From positions 1-15,817 of the forward strand of contig URNP01000030.1 of assembly GCA_900549225.1 (NCBI GenBank): a stretch of DNA of 15,817 bases, in the 5' to 3' direction. Both the position numbers and the translations under genes were made by a program. The stretch comes from an uncultured Eubacteriales bacterium. GTDB taxonomy: Bacteria; Bacillota; Clostridia; Christensenellales; CAG-917. Shown piece after piece: positions 1-7,076 of this stretch; position 1 is the stretch's first letter; every line of letters begins with the position of its first letter. The notes beneath the pieces were generated by a model that was not told the DNA's origin, made no database searches, and saw nothing but the letters and a program-made list of their open reading frames with translations.

Positions 1-214
1 GTTTGCATTTTCTTATAACTCGACAATATAAATTTGATTTCCAAATACGTCATTGCGCTCGTCGGCATCGCACGACGATTGAGAATACTTCGTGCTCTCA
101 TCGTCTTTGCTCGCCGTCATCAGCTCAATACGGATATCTCAAGTTTGCATTTTCTTATAACTCGACAATATAAATTTGATTTCCAAATACGTCATTGTGC
201 TCGTCGGCATCGCA
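1..214. repeat. 72-bp direct repeat, two copies at 142-bp period
   Basis: Bases 1-72 recur at 143-214 with a single difference (C at 56, T at 198). The first copy touches the window edge, so the array may extend to the left. The 70 bases between the copies contain an imperfect hairpin: GACGAT at 74-79 pairs with ATCGTC at 100-105, extended by GAGA (81-84) and TCTC (96-99). After the second copy the sequence diverges into AT-rich DNA, so that copy looks like the truncated end of an array or a duplicated gene edge. On the minus strand both copies encode the same short peptide beginning MTYLEIKF (ATG at 53 and 195). In the second copy it ends in a stop right after the repeat. In the first it runs out of the window, so a real gene start there cannot be excluded. 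Confidence 0.85.
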
Positions 215-349
215 AAAAAATTATATGCTATTTGTACAAAAAACGAATATCCATTTTCCCGTATTATCGGGGGAGCATATTTGCATATGAGAATTCTCGT
301 ATTCGTATATGCGCAAATATACATATGTTCGGAAAAATGCGCAAAGGTA
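215..349. other. AT-rich spacer with an extended inverted repeat
   Basis: I see no convincing gene here. The notable structure is an interrupted inverted repeat: ATATTTGCATAT at 277-288 and ATATGCGCAAATAT at 307-320, with a GAGAATTCTC palindrome between the arms. It lies about 30 bp upstream of the promoter of the next gene, so it could be an upstream regulator site or simply a cruciform-prone AT-rich stretch. No T-tract follows that would make it a normal terminator. Confidence 0.5.
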
Positions 350-378
350 TTTACGCCGCATATTTGGTGTGTTATAAT
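350..378 (+). promoter_or_regulatory. sigma-A-like promoter for the phosphodiesterase gene
   Basis: TTTACG at 350-355, a 17-bp spacer and a perfect TATAAT at 373-378. The predicted start near 385 leaves a leader of about 28 nt containing the AAGGTG ribosome binding site at 403-408. Confidence 0.6.
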
Positions 379-412
379 ACTTCATTATAAATATTCTATG
401 ATAAGGTGAAAA

Positions 413-1531
413 ATGAAAATCAAATCGAATGAATTTTTCAAGCACGACGCAGACGGCGTCGACGTTTTGCTCGCTGACTCCCCGGAAGTTAAGGCGCAAG
501 TGAAGAAACGCAAAAAACGCGTAAAGAACGCAATCGTATGGTCGATTGTAGGCACGCTTTTGTTCGTGCTCGTTCTCAACGTCGTGATTTTGCCGCTCAC
601 GGGCAAGTGCGCAAGAGTCGATCACGTCACCGATTACGTCGGCGACAATAAGTATATCGCGTTTCACAGACCCGAAGGACTTATGCTGTCCGCACACCGT
701 GCAGGCGGCATTCTCGAACCCGAAGAAACCATGGCGGCGTTCAAGCAGTGCATGGAAGAGGCGCAAAGAGAGAATTACAAGGTCGATATTCTTGAATTTG
801 ACTTGCATCTGACCAAAGACGACGTTCTCGTGCTTATGCACGATCACGAAATCGATCGCACTTCAAACGGATCGGGCAAGATTTGCGATATGACGCTTGC
901 CGAACTCAAAACCTACAACTTCGGCTACAATTTCCAAACGCAAGAGGGCGAGTATAAGTATCGCGACAAGACCGACGATCAACTCAAAGACGTGCGTATC
1001 GTGACTTTGCAAGAGGTTTTGGAATACGTCGAAAAGGTTGCGCGACCCGACAAAACGATGAATTACGTCATCGAAATCAAGGACGGCGACGACGTCGGAA
1101 GACGTGCTATGAACAAACTTTATCGCATGATGGTTGAGTACGATATCGTTGATCGCACTGCGTTCGGAACATTCCGGGGAGAAATAAGCAAGTACGTTGA
1201 CGAGTGCAACGCTTTGGGTACTTTTGAGCAAAAAGTCGTGCGTTCTGCGGGCATCACCGAGGTTTTGGACTTCTATTATGCCTTCCTTTACGGCAATACA
1301 AATGCAAAATTCAATTTCAAAGTGTTGCAGATCCCGATGGGGTTCAACGGATTCTTCGATTTGTCCACCAAAGAGTTTATCGATTTTGCGCACAGCCTCG
1401 GCATTGCGGTGCAGTACTGGACGATAAACGATCCCGACGACGTGGCAAAACTTCAAGCCAACGGTGCGGATTGCATAATGACGGACAATCCCAAGATGGC
1501 GTACGAAGTCTTGCACAGAAACGACAAATAA
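413..1531 (+). CDS. membrane-anchored glycerophosphodiester phosphodiesterase (GDPD family)
   Basis: This enzyme is predicted to hydrolyse glycerophosphodiesters, which are phospholipid or teichoic acid breakdown products, to glycerol-3-phosphate and an alcohol. Of its 372 residues, the first 39 or so are charged and cytosolic. A transmembrane segment at about 40-62 follows a run of Lys/Arg (31-38), so the catalytic barrel should lie outside the membrane. Family catalytic signatures are visible: HR at 95-96, the acidic pair E128/D130 in LEFDLHLT, H143 in LMHDHE, and the barrel strand YVIEIKDG. The C-terminus carries the usual final-strand pattern CIMTDNP. The normal PENT motif after HR reads PEET here. 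The start at 413 is supported by AAGGTG five bases upstream. It is apparently monocistronic, bounded by its own promoter and a hairpin terminator. The family assignment is secure; the substrate is not known. Confidence 0.9.
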   Translation: MKIKSNEFFKHDADGVDVLLADSPEVKAQVKKRKKRVKNAIVWSIVGTLLFVLVLNVVILPLTGKCARVDHVTDYVGDNKYIAFHRPEGLMLSAHRAGGILEPEETMAAFKQCMEEAQRENYKVDILEFDLHLTKDDVLVLMHDHEIDRTSNGSGKICDMTLAELKTYNFGYNFQTQEGEYKYRDKTDDQLKDVRIVTLQEVLEYVEKVARPDKTMNYVIEIKDGDDVGRRAMNKLYRMMVEYDIVDRTAFGTFRGEISKYVDECNALGTFEQKVVRSAGITEVLDFYYAFLYGNTNAKFNFKVLQIPMGFNGFFDLSTKEFIDFAHSLGIAVQYWTINDPDDVAKLQANGADCIMTDNPKMAYEVLHRNDK

Positions 1532-1555
1532 GTTCTGTCAAAATTTTCACAAAAT

Positions 1556-1581
1556 GAAAGGCACTCAAGCGAGTGCCTTTC
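1556..1581. terminator. bidirectional hairpin terminator between convergent genes
   Basis: An 11-bp perfect stem, GAAAGGCACTC (1556-1566) with GAGTGCCTTTC (1571-1581), closes an AAGC tetraloop. It lies between the convergent stops at 1531 and 1601. The flanks are T/A-rich on both strands, but neither has a long uninterrupted U-tract. Confidence 0.8.
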
Positions 1582-1600
1582 GTTTATCGCGTTATTGCGA

Positions 1601-4042
1601 TTATTTCTTTGCTTCTTTTTCTTTGCCGAATCCTTTGAGGAATCTGCGGAATCCGCCTTTTCTTCCGTTGAGCATATCCACAAGTCCGTCAAGCGAACGC
1701 TTTGAGATAATGCCCATTGACCAAGCCGCAATCGTGCGGTAGGGCATATCCTTGACGGAGTTGGTGAGCATTTCGGGGTTTTCGGACGAGAGCGCGACGA
1801 GATTGATTATGCCAACGCACAGATTGTACATAAACTTTCCGAAGCGCGACACTCTGCATTGACCGATCGTGTTGTTTGCAAGCAACTCGCCTTTTTCGTA
1901 GGGGCGGTTTTCCATCATCTTTGCGCCGTAGAGAGCCTCGAATTGCTCGACGGGGATCTCGGTTGCGTTTGCGATATCGTAGTAGCAAGGCGCAACTGCT
2001 TTGTAATCGGGGATTTGCGCGTCGGGATTCTTTGACGTGACGTTGATCGTTCCTTCGAGTTTGATATCGCGAGAGGACGCACCGATGAGAATTCTGAAAT
2101 CGCCGCTTTCGACGTGCCAGTCGTTGATTGCCACGTTGTAGTATGCAAACGCTCTTGAATCGAGGCTGATTTCAACGTCTTTTTCTTCACCCGGTTGCAA
2201 AAACACTTTCTTGAATCCTTTGAGTTCTTTTTCGGGACGGTAGAGAGTGCTTTCGACGTCGTTGACGTAGAGTTGTGCAATTTCGCTGCCTGCAACTTTG
2301 CCCACGTTTTTGACGGTGAAAGTGACGGTGAAGGGATCGCCCTCGTTGATTGCGTCTGCGCTCAAACGAAGATTCGAGTATTCGAATTGAGTGTACGAAA
2401 GTCCGAAACCGAATGGATATTTGACTCTCTTTTTCGCACTGTCGTAATAGCGATATCCCACGTAAATGCCTTCGCGATATTCCACCGTTCTCGGTCCCAT
2501 ACGGAAGTATTTAGAGCCGAGATAATCGTCCTCGTGCACGGGGAAGGTTTCTGCAAGTTTGCCCGACGGGTTGACCTTGCCGTAGAGGAGATTGTATGCC
2601 GCCTCGCCGCCTGCCTGACCGCCGAGATAGAGGTTGAGTATGCCTTTGACGCTCTTGTCCCAATCGCCGATTTCGACGGGCGAACCGCACGAAAGCACCA
2701 CGACGACGTTTTTGTTGACTTTCAAAATCTCGTTGATGAGAGTGACGTGCGCAGAGGGCATCTTGATATGATGACGGTCGTAACCTTCCGATTCAAAAGC
2801 GTCGGTAAGTCCGACGAAGAGAAGAACGGCGTCTTTGCCTTTTGCCGCTTTGACCGCTTTGGTCATGAGGCTCTTTTTGTAGCCCTCGCCTTTGAGAACG
2901 TAACCGTCTGCGTATTCGTATGCCTGACCTGCTTTGTCGAGTGCGTCGGTGAAAGAGGTGAGTTTTGTGGGGAGAATGTGACTCGAACCACCGCCTTGAT
3001 AGCGAAGTTTCTTTGCAAGTTTGCCGATGACGGCGATATTTTGCTTTTTGCTCAAAGGAAGGATGCCGTCGTTTTTGAGAAGAACCGCTCCGCCTTCCGC
3101 CGCTTTGCGAGCGATAGCGTTGTGCTTTTCAATGTCGAAAGTTACGCCTTTGACTTCGCGCACGATATTTTCGTATGCAAATTTGATGAGGCGAAGCACC
3201 ACTTTGTCGATATCCGCTTCGGTGAGCGTGCCTGCTTTGAGCGCTTTGTAAACGTTGTCGTCGTTGAGACCTTTGCTGCCGGGCATTTCGAGATCCATAC
3301 CTGCTTTGACGCCTTCTGCGCGGTCGTTGACTGCGCCCCAATCGCTCACGACGATGCCTTCAAATCCCCATTCGTCGCGCAAAACGTCGGTGAGGAAACG
3401 CTTGTAGTCGCTCAAATAAGTGCCGTTGAGACGGTTGTACGAGCACATGACGGTGGTGGGTTGCTCGGTTTTGACGATATGCTCGAATGCGGGCATATAG
3501 ATTTCGCGGAGAGTGCGCTCGTCAACGATCGAGTCAATCGTCATTCTTATGTATTCTTGGTTGTTGGCAAGATAGTGCTTGAGGGAAGTGCCGACGTTTT
3601 TCTTTTGTACGCCGTGCACCCACGCTGCGCCCATACGTCCTGCAAGGAAGGGATCTTCGGAGAAGTATTCAAAGTTTCTTCCGCAAAGAGGACTTCTCTT
3701 GATATTTACGCCCGGGCCGAGAACGGTGGAAACGCCGAGAGATTGCGCCTCGATTGCGATTGCCTCGCCCACTTCTTCAACGAGGTCAACGTCCCAACTC
3801 GACGCCGTCGTGACTGCGCCGGGGAAGCAAGTCGCAGGTTCGGGCGTTTGCATAATGTTGACGCCTTTGCCAATTTTTTCACGTCTGAGTCCGCTCGGGC
3901 CGTCGCTCATGCGCACGGCAGGAATGTCGATTCCGTCGCGTTTTATCGGTTGCGTGAGCCAGTTCGTAGAGCCGGAAAGCATTTTCACTTTCTCGTCGAG
4001 AGTAAGTTTTGCAAGTATAGCCTTGTAATCGTTCTCGTTCAT
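1601..4042 (-). CDS. GH3 family beta-glucosidase, cytoplasmic
   Basis: This retaining glycoside hydrolase of family 3 probably releases glucose or a related sugar from the non-reducing end of beta-linked oligosaccharides. The start chosen is ATG at 4042, preceded by AGGA; a longer frame exists upstream but has no ribosome site. The protein has 813 residues and no signal peptide. The TIM-barrel domain (about 1-290) contains KHY at 155-157 and the nucleophile motif VVSDWGA with D234. The alpha/beta domain (about 310-550) holds the ESEGYDR segment (E417/E419), where clostridial relatives carry the general acid/base. A fibronectin type III-like domain spans about 568-660. Beyond it is a C-terminal extension of roughly 140 residues (670-813), partly helical and rich in Arg/Lys at the end. 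The upstream acetyltransferase gene is on the same strand, 205 nt away, but a promoter lies between them. The exact sugar specificity is not readable from sequence. Confidence 0.93.
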   Translation of the reverse strand: MNENDYKAILAKLTLDEKVKMLSGSTNWLTQPIKRDGIDIPAVRMSDGPSGLRREKIGKGVNIMQTPEPATCFPGAVTTASSWDVDLVEEVGEAIAIEAQSLGVSTVLGPGVNIKRSPLCGRNFEYFSEDPFLAGRMGAAWVHGVQKKNVGTSLKHYLANNQEYIRMTIDSIVDERTLREIYMPAFEHIVKTEQPTTVMCSYNRLNGTYLSDYKRFLTDVLRDEWGFEGIVVSDWGAVNDRAEGVKAGMDLEMPGSKGLNDDNVYKALKAGTLTEADIDKVVLRLIKFAYENIVREVKGVTFDIEKHNAIARKAAEGGAVLLKNDGILPLSKKQNIAVIGKLAKKLRYQGGGSSHILPTKLTSFTDALDKAGQAYEYADGYVLKGEGYKKSLMTKAVKAAKGKDAVLLFVGLTDAFESEGYDRHHIKMPSAHVTLINEILKVNKNVVVVLSCGSPVEIGDWDKSVKGILNLYLGGQAGGEAAYNLLYGKVNPSGKLAETFPVHEDDYLGSKYFRMGPRTVEYREGIYVGYRYYDSAKKRVKYPFGFGLSYTQFEYSNLRLSADAINEGDPFTVTFTVKNVGKVAGSEIAQLYVNDVESTLYRPEKELKGFKKVFLQPGEEKDVEISLDSRAFAYYNVAINDWHVESGDFRILIGASSRDIKLEGTINVTSKNPDAQIPDYKAVAPCYYDIANATEIPVEQFEALYGAKMMENRPYEKGELLANNTIGQCRVSRFGKFMYNLCVGIINLVALSSENPEMLTNSVKDMPYRTIAAWSMGIISKRSLDGLVDMLNGRKGGFRRFLKGFGKEKEAKK

Positions 4043-4078
4043 ATTTTCCTCCAACAGAGTGTTTATATTATTGTTTTT

Positions 4079-4094
4079 CGGTGATAAACCACCG
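4079..4094 (-). promoter_or_regulatory. small hairpin in the beta-glucosidase leader
   Basis: CGGTG at 4079-4083 and CACCG at 4090-4094 form a 5-bp stem with a 6-nt loop, about 37 nt upstream of the start codon in the predicted transcript. It could be an operator palindrome or an mRNA structure; no function can be assigned. Confidence 0.3.
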
Positions 4095-4192
4095 ATTCTG
4101 TGTTTTTCGTCTTTTTGTCGCACTATTCTGATACGCGTGCGCGCTATATACGGTCTAATAAGTCTTGAACGACTATGTAACGACTATATTTT

Positions 4193-4221
4193 ATTATATC
4201 ATTTTTACATTCGATACACAA
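4193..4221 (-). promoter_or_regulatory. candidate promoter of the beta-glucosidase gene
   Basis: On the minus strand TTGTGT (4221-4216) is followed after 17 bp by a perfect TATAAT (4198-4193). The resulting leader would be about 145 nt. It contains a near-repeat of TAGTCGTT and the small CGGTG/CACCG hairpin. Confidence 0.55.
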
Positions 4222-4247
4222 TATGAATTTTGCGATCGGATATACGA

Positions 4248-4931
4248 TTATTTTTGAGCGGCGAGTTTTTCTTTATCGCGAACTGAGAGCGGCATTTCGT
4301 CGTTGATATAGGTGTTCCAAACGTCGATGCGGTCGTTCTCGTCGATTTGGCGCAAAACTCTGCAAGGGTTGCCAACGGCAATGCAGCCTGAGGGGATATC
4401 TCGCGTGACGACGCTGCCTGCTCCGACGACTGCGCCTTCGCCGATCGTGACGCCTCCGCAGATCACCACGTTTGAGGCAATCCACGCGTTTTTCTGTATT
4501 CTAACGGGCTTTGAGTACTCCAAATCGTGATAGCCGTCGGGGTAATCTCGATTGATTCGTTCATCGGCAATCAAAGGATGGCAGGGGGTGGCGATGGTGA
4601 CGTTTGCGCCGAGCCATACGCCGTCTTCCAAAGTGATGGGCGAAATGTCCAAAAGAGTGCAATTGTAGTTGAAAAAAACGTCGTTGCCGACGTGAATATT
4701 GACGCCGTACTCACAGTAAAACGGGGTGAAAACCCACATGGATTTGCCCTTTGAAGAGGGAATTAACCTGTTTAGAATGCGCTTTTGGCGGGGTGTATTC
4801 CAAATCGGGCACTTGTTGAGTTTTTGCGTAAGATACATACCTTTTGCGTGTTGCCAAAAGATATCTTTGCTTGCGGAATTGTACAATTTGCCTTCAATCA
4901 TACGTTTCCAATCAGTCTTTTGAGTGCTCAT
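4248..4931 (-). CDS. sugar O-acetyltransferase, maltose/galactoside acetyltransferase (LacA/Maa) type
   Basis: This left-handed beta-helix enzyme is expected to transfer acetyl from acetyl-CoA to a hydroxyl of a sugar such as maltose, glucose or a galactoside. It has 227 residues, slightly longer than the usual 180-210. The N-terminal helical Mac region (about 7-60) includes the typical MIEGKLYN. Hexapeptide repeats run from about 73 to 190. H118 in TPCHPL matches the family catalytic histidine, and NPCRVLRQI closes the helix. The start at 4931 has a very strong GGAGGTGG ribosome site. The gene is divergent from the AraC-type regulator and upstream of the beta-glucosidase, so a sugar-related role, such as detoxification or acetylation of surplus sugar, is reasonable. 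The in vivo acceptor is unknown. Confidence 0.9.
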   Translation of the reverse strand: MSTQKTDWKRMIEGKLYNSASKDIFWQHAKGMYLTQKLNKCPIWNTPRQKRILNRLIPSSKGKSMWVFTPFYCEYGVNIHVGNDVFFNYNCTLLDISPITLEDGVWLGANVTIATPCHPLIADERINRDYPDGYHDLEYSKPVRIQKNAWIASNVVICGGVTIGEGAVVGAGSVVTRDIPSGCIAVGNPCRVLRQIDENDRIDVWNTYINDEMPLSVRDKEKLAAQK

Positions 4932-4951
4932 AATCCACCTCCGATGGTACT

Positions 4952-4957
4952 ATTGTA
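4952..4957 (-). promoter_or_regulatory. -10 element of the acetyltransferase promoter
   Basis: The minus strand reads TACAAT here. Transcription would start near 4945, giving a leader of about 14 nt that is almost entirely the GGAGGTGG ribosome site. No good -35 lies at 17 bp, which would fit a promoter that needs an activator. Weak evidence alone. Confidence 0.35.
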
Positions 4958-4977
4958 ATGCACTTTGTATGAAAGTT

Positions 4978-5007
4978 ATATCAAAAATCCGAACAAAATA
5001 TCAAAAA
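4978..5007. promoter_or_regulatory. pair of direct repeats, candidate AraC-type half-sites
   Basis: ATATCAAAAA occurs at 4978-4987 and again at 4998-5007, a 20-bp offset of about two helical turns. AraC-family proteins commonly bind direct half-sites at about 21 bp spacing. The pair lies between the divergent acetyltransferase and regulator genes and ends 4 bp before the regulator's -35. The DNA is A-rich, so chance similarity is possible. Confidence 0.35.
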
Positions 5008-5011
5008 ACGA

Positions 5012-5039
5012 TTGTAAAATATGCAAAAAATGCTATGAT
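5012..5039 (+). promoter_or_regulatory. promoter of the AraC-family gene, probably giving a leaderless mRNA
   Basis: TTGTAA at 5012-5017, a 16-bp spacer and TATGAT at 5034-5039. The start codon at 5046 is where transcription should begin, and no Shine-Dalgarno sequence precedes it. Confidence 0.5.
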
Positions 5040-5045
5040 TTTGGT

Positions 5046-5822
5046 ATGAAAAACAGCGAAAAAAAAGAGATTATCGTCAAATTCTTGCCAAAGGGCGTTC
5101 ACAGCCCCGTTTTCGAGCAACGCGAGAGCGGTGTCGTCCATACCTCGTACAGTCGCGAGGTTGAATTTTATACGTTTGTGAAAAACGGCGACGTGAGCGG
5201 TCTTCAAAAAAACATGAAGAGTTTTATGAGCGAGGCGTTGGTCGTGGGAAGAATGAGCGACGACAATTTGCGGCAGGTCAAATATTTTGCGGTGAGTTGC
5301 ATTACGCTTGCAACGAGGTATGCGGTTGAAGGCGGACTGATGGAGAACGAGGCGTACAACCTTTCGGACTCGTATATACAGTGCGTTGACAAAATGGATA
5401 GCACCGAAGAAATTTTGAATTTCCTCGTGGAGAAAGCAACCGAGATTACGATGCTTGTGAGTTGCAACCGTCAAAGGCTGGAATATCCGCCGTCCGTGCG
5501 CAAGGCTATAAAATGTATAAGCGCACGCTTGCACGAAAGATTGAGATGCGAGGACGTTGCCGTAGAGTGCGGACTGAGCGCAAGTTATCTTTCAAAGGAA
5601 TTTAAGGAATGCGTGGGAGTGACGATGCACGAGTATATCGTGTCCGAAAAATTGGAAGCGTCAAAAGAATTGCTCGAAGGCGCACCAGGATACGACGATA
5701 TTGCCTACGAAGAGGTGGGATATTATTTCGGGTTCTGCTCGCAAACGCATTACATTCAGTGTTTCAAAAAGAAATACGGGATGACGCCGAAAGAATATAT
5801 GGAAAGAAACGCGGTGAAATGA
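5046..5822 (+). CDS. AraC-family transcriptional regulator
   Basis: This is a 258-residue DNA-binding regulator. The C-terminal 100 residues form the two-HTH AraC/XylS domain. The first motif is at about 172-187 (VAVECGLSASYLSKEFK region). The second is at about 218-253 and ends in the family hallmark YGMTPKEY. The N-terminal 140 residues are mainly helical, containing FYTFVKNGD and a later ITLATRYAVEGG. They resemble the middle domain found in many Firmicute AraC proteins, but no cupin sugar-binding signature is clear. The start at 5046 is the only good ATG; a TTG 81 nt upstream would place the promoter inside the gene. There is no ribosome site, which fits the predicted leaderless transcript. 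Its divergence from the acetyltransferase and the nearby beta-glucosidase suggests local control of sugar genes, but this is inferred. Confidence 0.88.
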   Translation: MKNSEKKEIIVKFLPKGVHSPVFEQRESGVVHTSYSREVEFYTFVKNGDVSGLQKNMKSFMSEALVVGRMSDDNLRQVKYFAVSCITLATRYAVEGGLMENEAYNLSDSYIQCVDKMDSTEEILNFLVEKATEITMLVSCNRQRLEYPPSVRKAIKCISARLHERLRCEDVAVECGLSASYLSKEFKECVGVTMHEYIVSEKLEASKELLEGAPGYDDIAYEEVGYYFGFCSQTHYIQCFKKKYGMTPKEYMERNAVK

Positions 5823-5824
5823 TC

Positions 5825-5840
5825 CGAAAACGTATTTTCG
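5825..5840 (+). terminator. weak hairpin after the AraC-family gene
   Basis: CGAAAA (5825-5830) and TTTTCG (5835-5840) form a 6-bp AT-rich stem directly after the stop, followed by TTTCAAAAT. It may be a weak terminator, and transcription into the sigma operon is not excluded. Confidence 0.3.
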
Positions 5841-5881
5841 TTTCAAAATAAAACAGCGTCGAAATAAAATATCGAAAAAAT

Positions 5882-5907
5882 TGTAACCTAATGAGAATTC
5901 ATACGTT
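5882..5907 (+). promoter_or_regulatory. ECF-type promoter of the sigma/anti-sigma operon
   Basis: TGTAAC at 5882-5887, exactly 16 bp of spacer and CGTT at 5904-5907. This is the general shape of ECF sigma promoters, an AAC-containing -35 and CGT at -10. Such genes usually activate themselves. The predicted start near 5912 gives a leader of about 13 nt containing the GAGGAG ribosome site. Confidence 0.5.
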
Positions 5908-5924
5908 TGATAAGTGAGGAGCGA

Positions 5925-6404
5925 ATGAAAAGCACGGCATGGGAAAACCTGTTTAGAAAATACTACAACGAGGCTCTGTTGTACGTCTTTTCGTTTTGCC
6001 ACAACCGTGCGCTCGCCGAGGATCTCGTGCAAGAGGCGTATATGAGGGCAATCCGCTCTATCGACGAGGAAAAAGACGGTTTCAAATTCTGGCTGTTCAA
6101 AGTGTGCAGAAATCTTTATTTCGATACGCTGAGGAAAAACAAGAAAGTCGAGGCGATAACCTCGGATATGCCGTCGAACGAATCGCTTGTGGACGACGTG
6201 ATCCAAAAGGACGAGTACCGCGCGCTGTACAAAGCGATATCTCTTTTGAAGGACGACTTCAGAGAAATCGTGAGATTGTACTACTTCGACTCGATGTCCG
6301 TCAAAGAGATTGCTTCGATCGTGGACGAGTCGGTTGACAACGTGAAAATCAAACTGTATAGAGCAAGGCTCAAACTCAAAGATATTCTGGAGGCATATAT
6401 ATGA
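5925..6404 (+). CDS. ECF-type RNA polymerase sigma-70 family factor
   Basis: This 159-residue sigma factor has only regions 2 and 4, the ECF layout. Region 2 spans about 8-73, with the core-binding and -10 recognition signature ALAEDLVQEAYMRA followed by FKFWLFKVCRNLYFDTLRK. Region 4 spans about 97-155, with an HTH around VKEIASIVDESVDNVKIKLYRAR that should read the -35. ATG at 5925 is chosen because GAGGAG lies 4-5 bases upstream; an in-frame TTG at 5907 would overlap the promoter and has no such site. The stop overlaps the next start in an ATGA arrangement, so the two proteins are translationally coupled, as is typical of a sigma factor and its inhibitor. A candidate self-recognised promoter lies just upstream. 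The regulon cannot be read from this window. Confidence 0.93.
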   Translation: MKSTAWENLFRKYYNEALLYVFSFCHNRALAEDLVQEAYMRAIRSIDEEKDGFKFWLFKVCRNLYFDTLRKNKKVEAITSDMPSNESLVDDVIQKDEYRALYKAISLLKDDFREIVRLYYFDSMSVKEIASIVDESVDNVKIKLYRARLKLKDILEAYI

Positions 6405-6967
6405 ATTTTGACGACGCATTCAAACACTGTCAGGAAGGTGTCGCTACGGAGGAAGAAAAGCAATTTGTCAAAGAACAACTTGCAAAAGCAAACGAGTTTC
6501 TCAAAAGCGAATCTATAAGAGATGAATCGCCTGTTAAAGAGGCGGACGTAGAGGACGTAAGAAAGGCGAAAAAGAAATTTAAGTGGCAATATATCGTCAT
6601 TCCGATCTGCTCGATCGTGTGCGTGTTGCTCGTGATTGCGGCAATTCTCGGCGGAGTGTTCGGCTCGGCGGCGTCGTATGCAAAGGACGCGGCGGTTTTC
6701 AAAAAAGCGGCTTGCGTGGATATCGCAAGACAAAAAGCATACGAGTTTGTGACCGAGTCGCCGACTTATAGTTTCGTCGTGGTCAACGGCAAAGAAGATT
6801 TTCAAGTTGACGATATCGAACCCGACTTCAACTACAACGGAAAGAATATCAAAAGCAGTTATTATGCCTATATCATCGAACTCGAAGTGAAACGCTACGA
6901 TTTCGATATCGAGATCGAAGTGGATACGAGAACGGGCGACTGCAAAGTCATAAAAGTCGATCGATAA
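6401..6967 (+). CDS. probable anti-sigma factor, single-pass membrane protein with a PepSY-like outer domain
   Basis: This 188-residue protein is encoded directly behind the ECF sigma factor, with start and stop overlapping at ATGA and a GGAGG ribosome site inside the sigma gene. The N-terminal 60 residues are charged, probably cytosolic and able to hold the sigma factor. They open with DDAFKHCQEGVATEEEKQFV, which recalls small anti-sigma N-domains but lacks a clear zinc-binding HxxxCxxC. One transmembrane segment runs at about 63-87. The outer part (about 95-188) contains ARQKAYEFV, then YYAYIIELEVK and finally IEIEVDTRTGDCKVIKVD. That strand-loop-strand ending is typical of PepSY or related small domains. 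The anti-sigma role rests on position and topology rather than on a recognised family. Confidence 0.7.
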   Translation: MNFDDAFKHCQEGVATEEEKQFVKEQLAKANEFLKSESIRDESPVKEADVEDVRKAKKKFKWQYIVIPICSIVCVLLVIAAILGGVFGSAASYAKDAAVFKKAACVDIARQKAYEFVTESPTYSFVVVNGKEDFQVDDIEPDFNYNGKNIKSSYYAYIIELEVKRYDFDIEIEVDTRTGDCKVIKVDR

Positions 6968-7002
6968 TAAATAGTGTGTTTCCAAACATAATTTTCCTTA
7001 AG

Positions 7003-7036
7003 AACGAGGCGCGCCGACGGCGCGTTTCGTTTTTTG
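7003..7036 (+). terminator. intrinsic terminator of the sigma/anti-sigma operon
   Basis: A GC-rich stem, CGCGCC (7010-7015) and GGCGCG (7019-7024) with a GAC loop, is extended by two G-U pairs and AACGA/TCGTT. It is followed by a T-run to 7035. Confidence 0.85.
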
Positions 7037-7076
7037 TATCGTACAAAATATTCCACTAATTTTTATATGAGGCTTG

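Noticed and set aside
34..409. Short overlapping open frames in the left-edge repeat region on the plus strand
   Set aside because: They read through AT-rich repeated DNA, have no ribosome sites and unnatural composition.
2195..4084. A 629-codon open frame on the plus strand opposite the beta-glucosidase gene
   Set aside because: It mirrors the codon pattern of the GH3 gene, is rich in Phe/Val/Cys/His with no domain, and has no ribosome site. It is a shadow frame.
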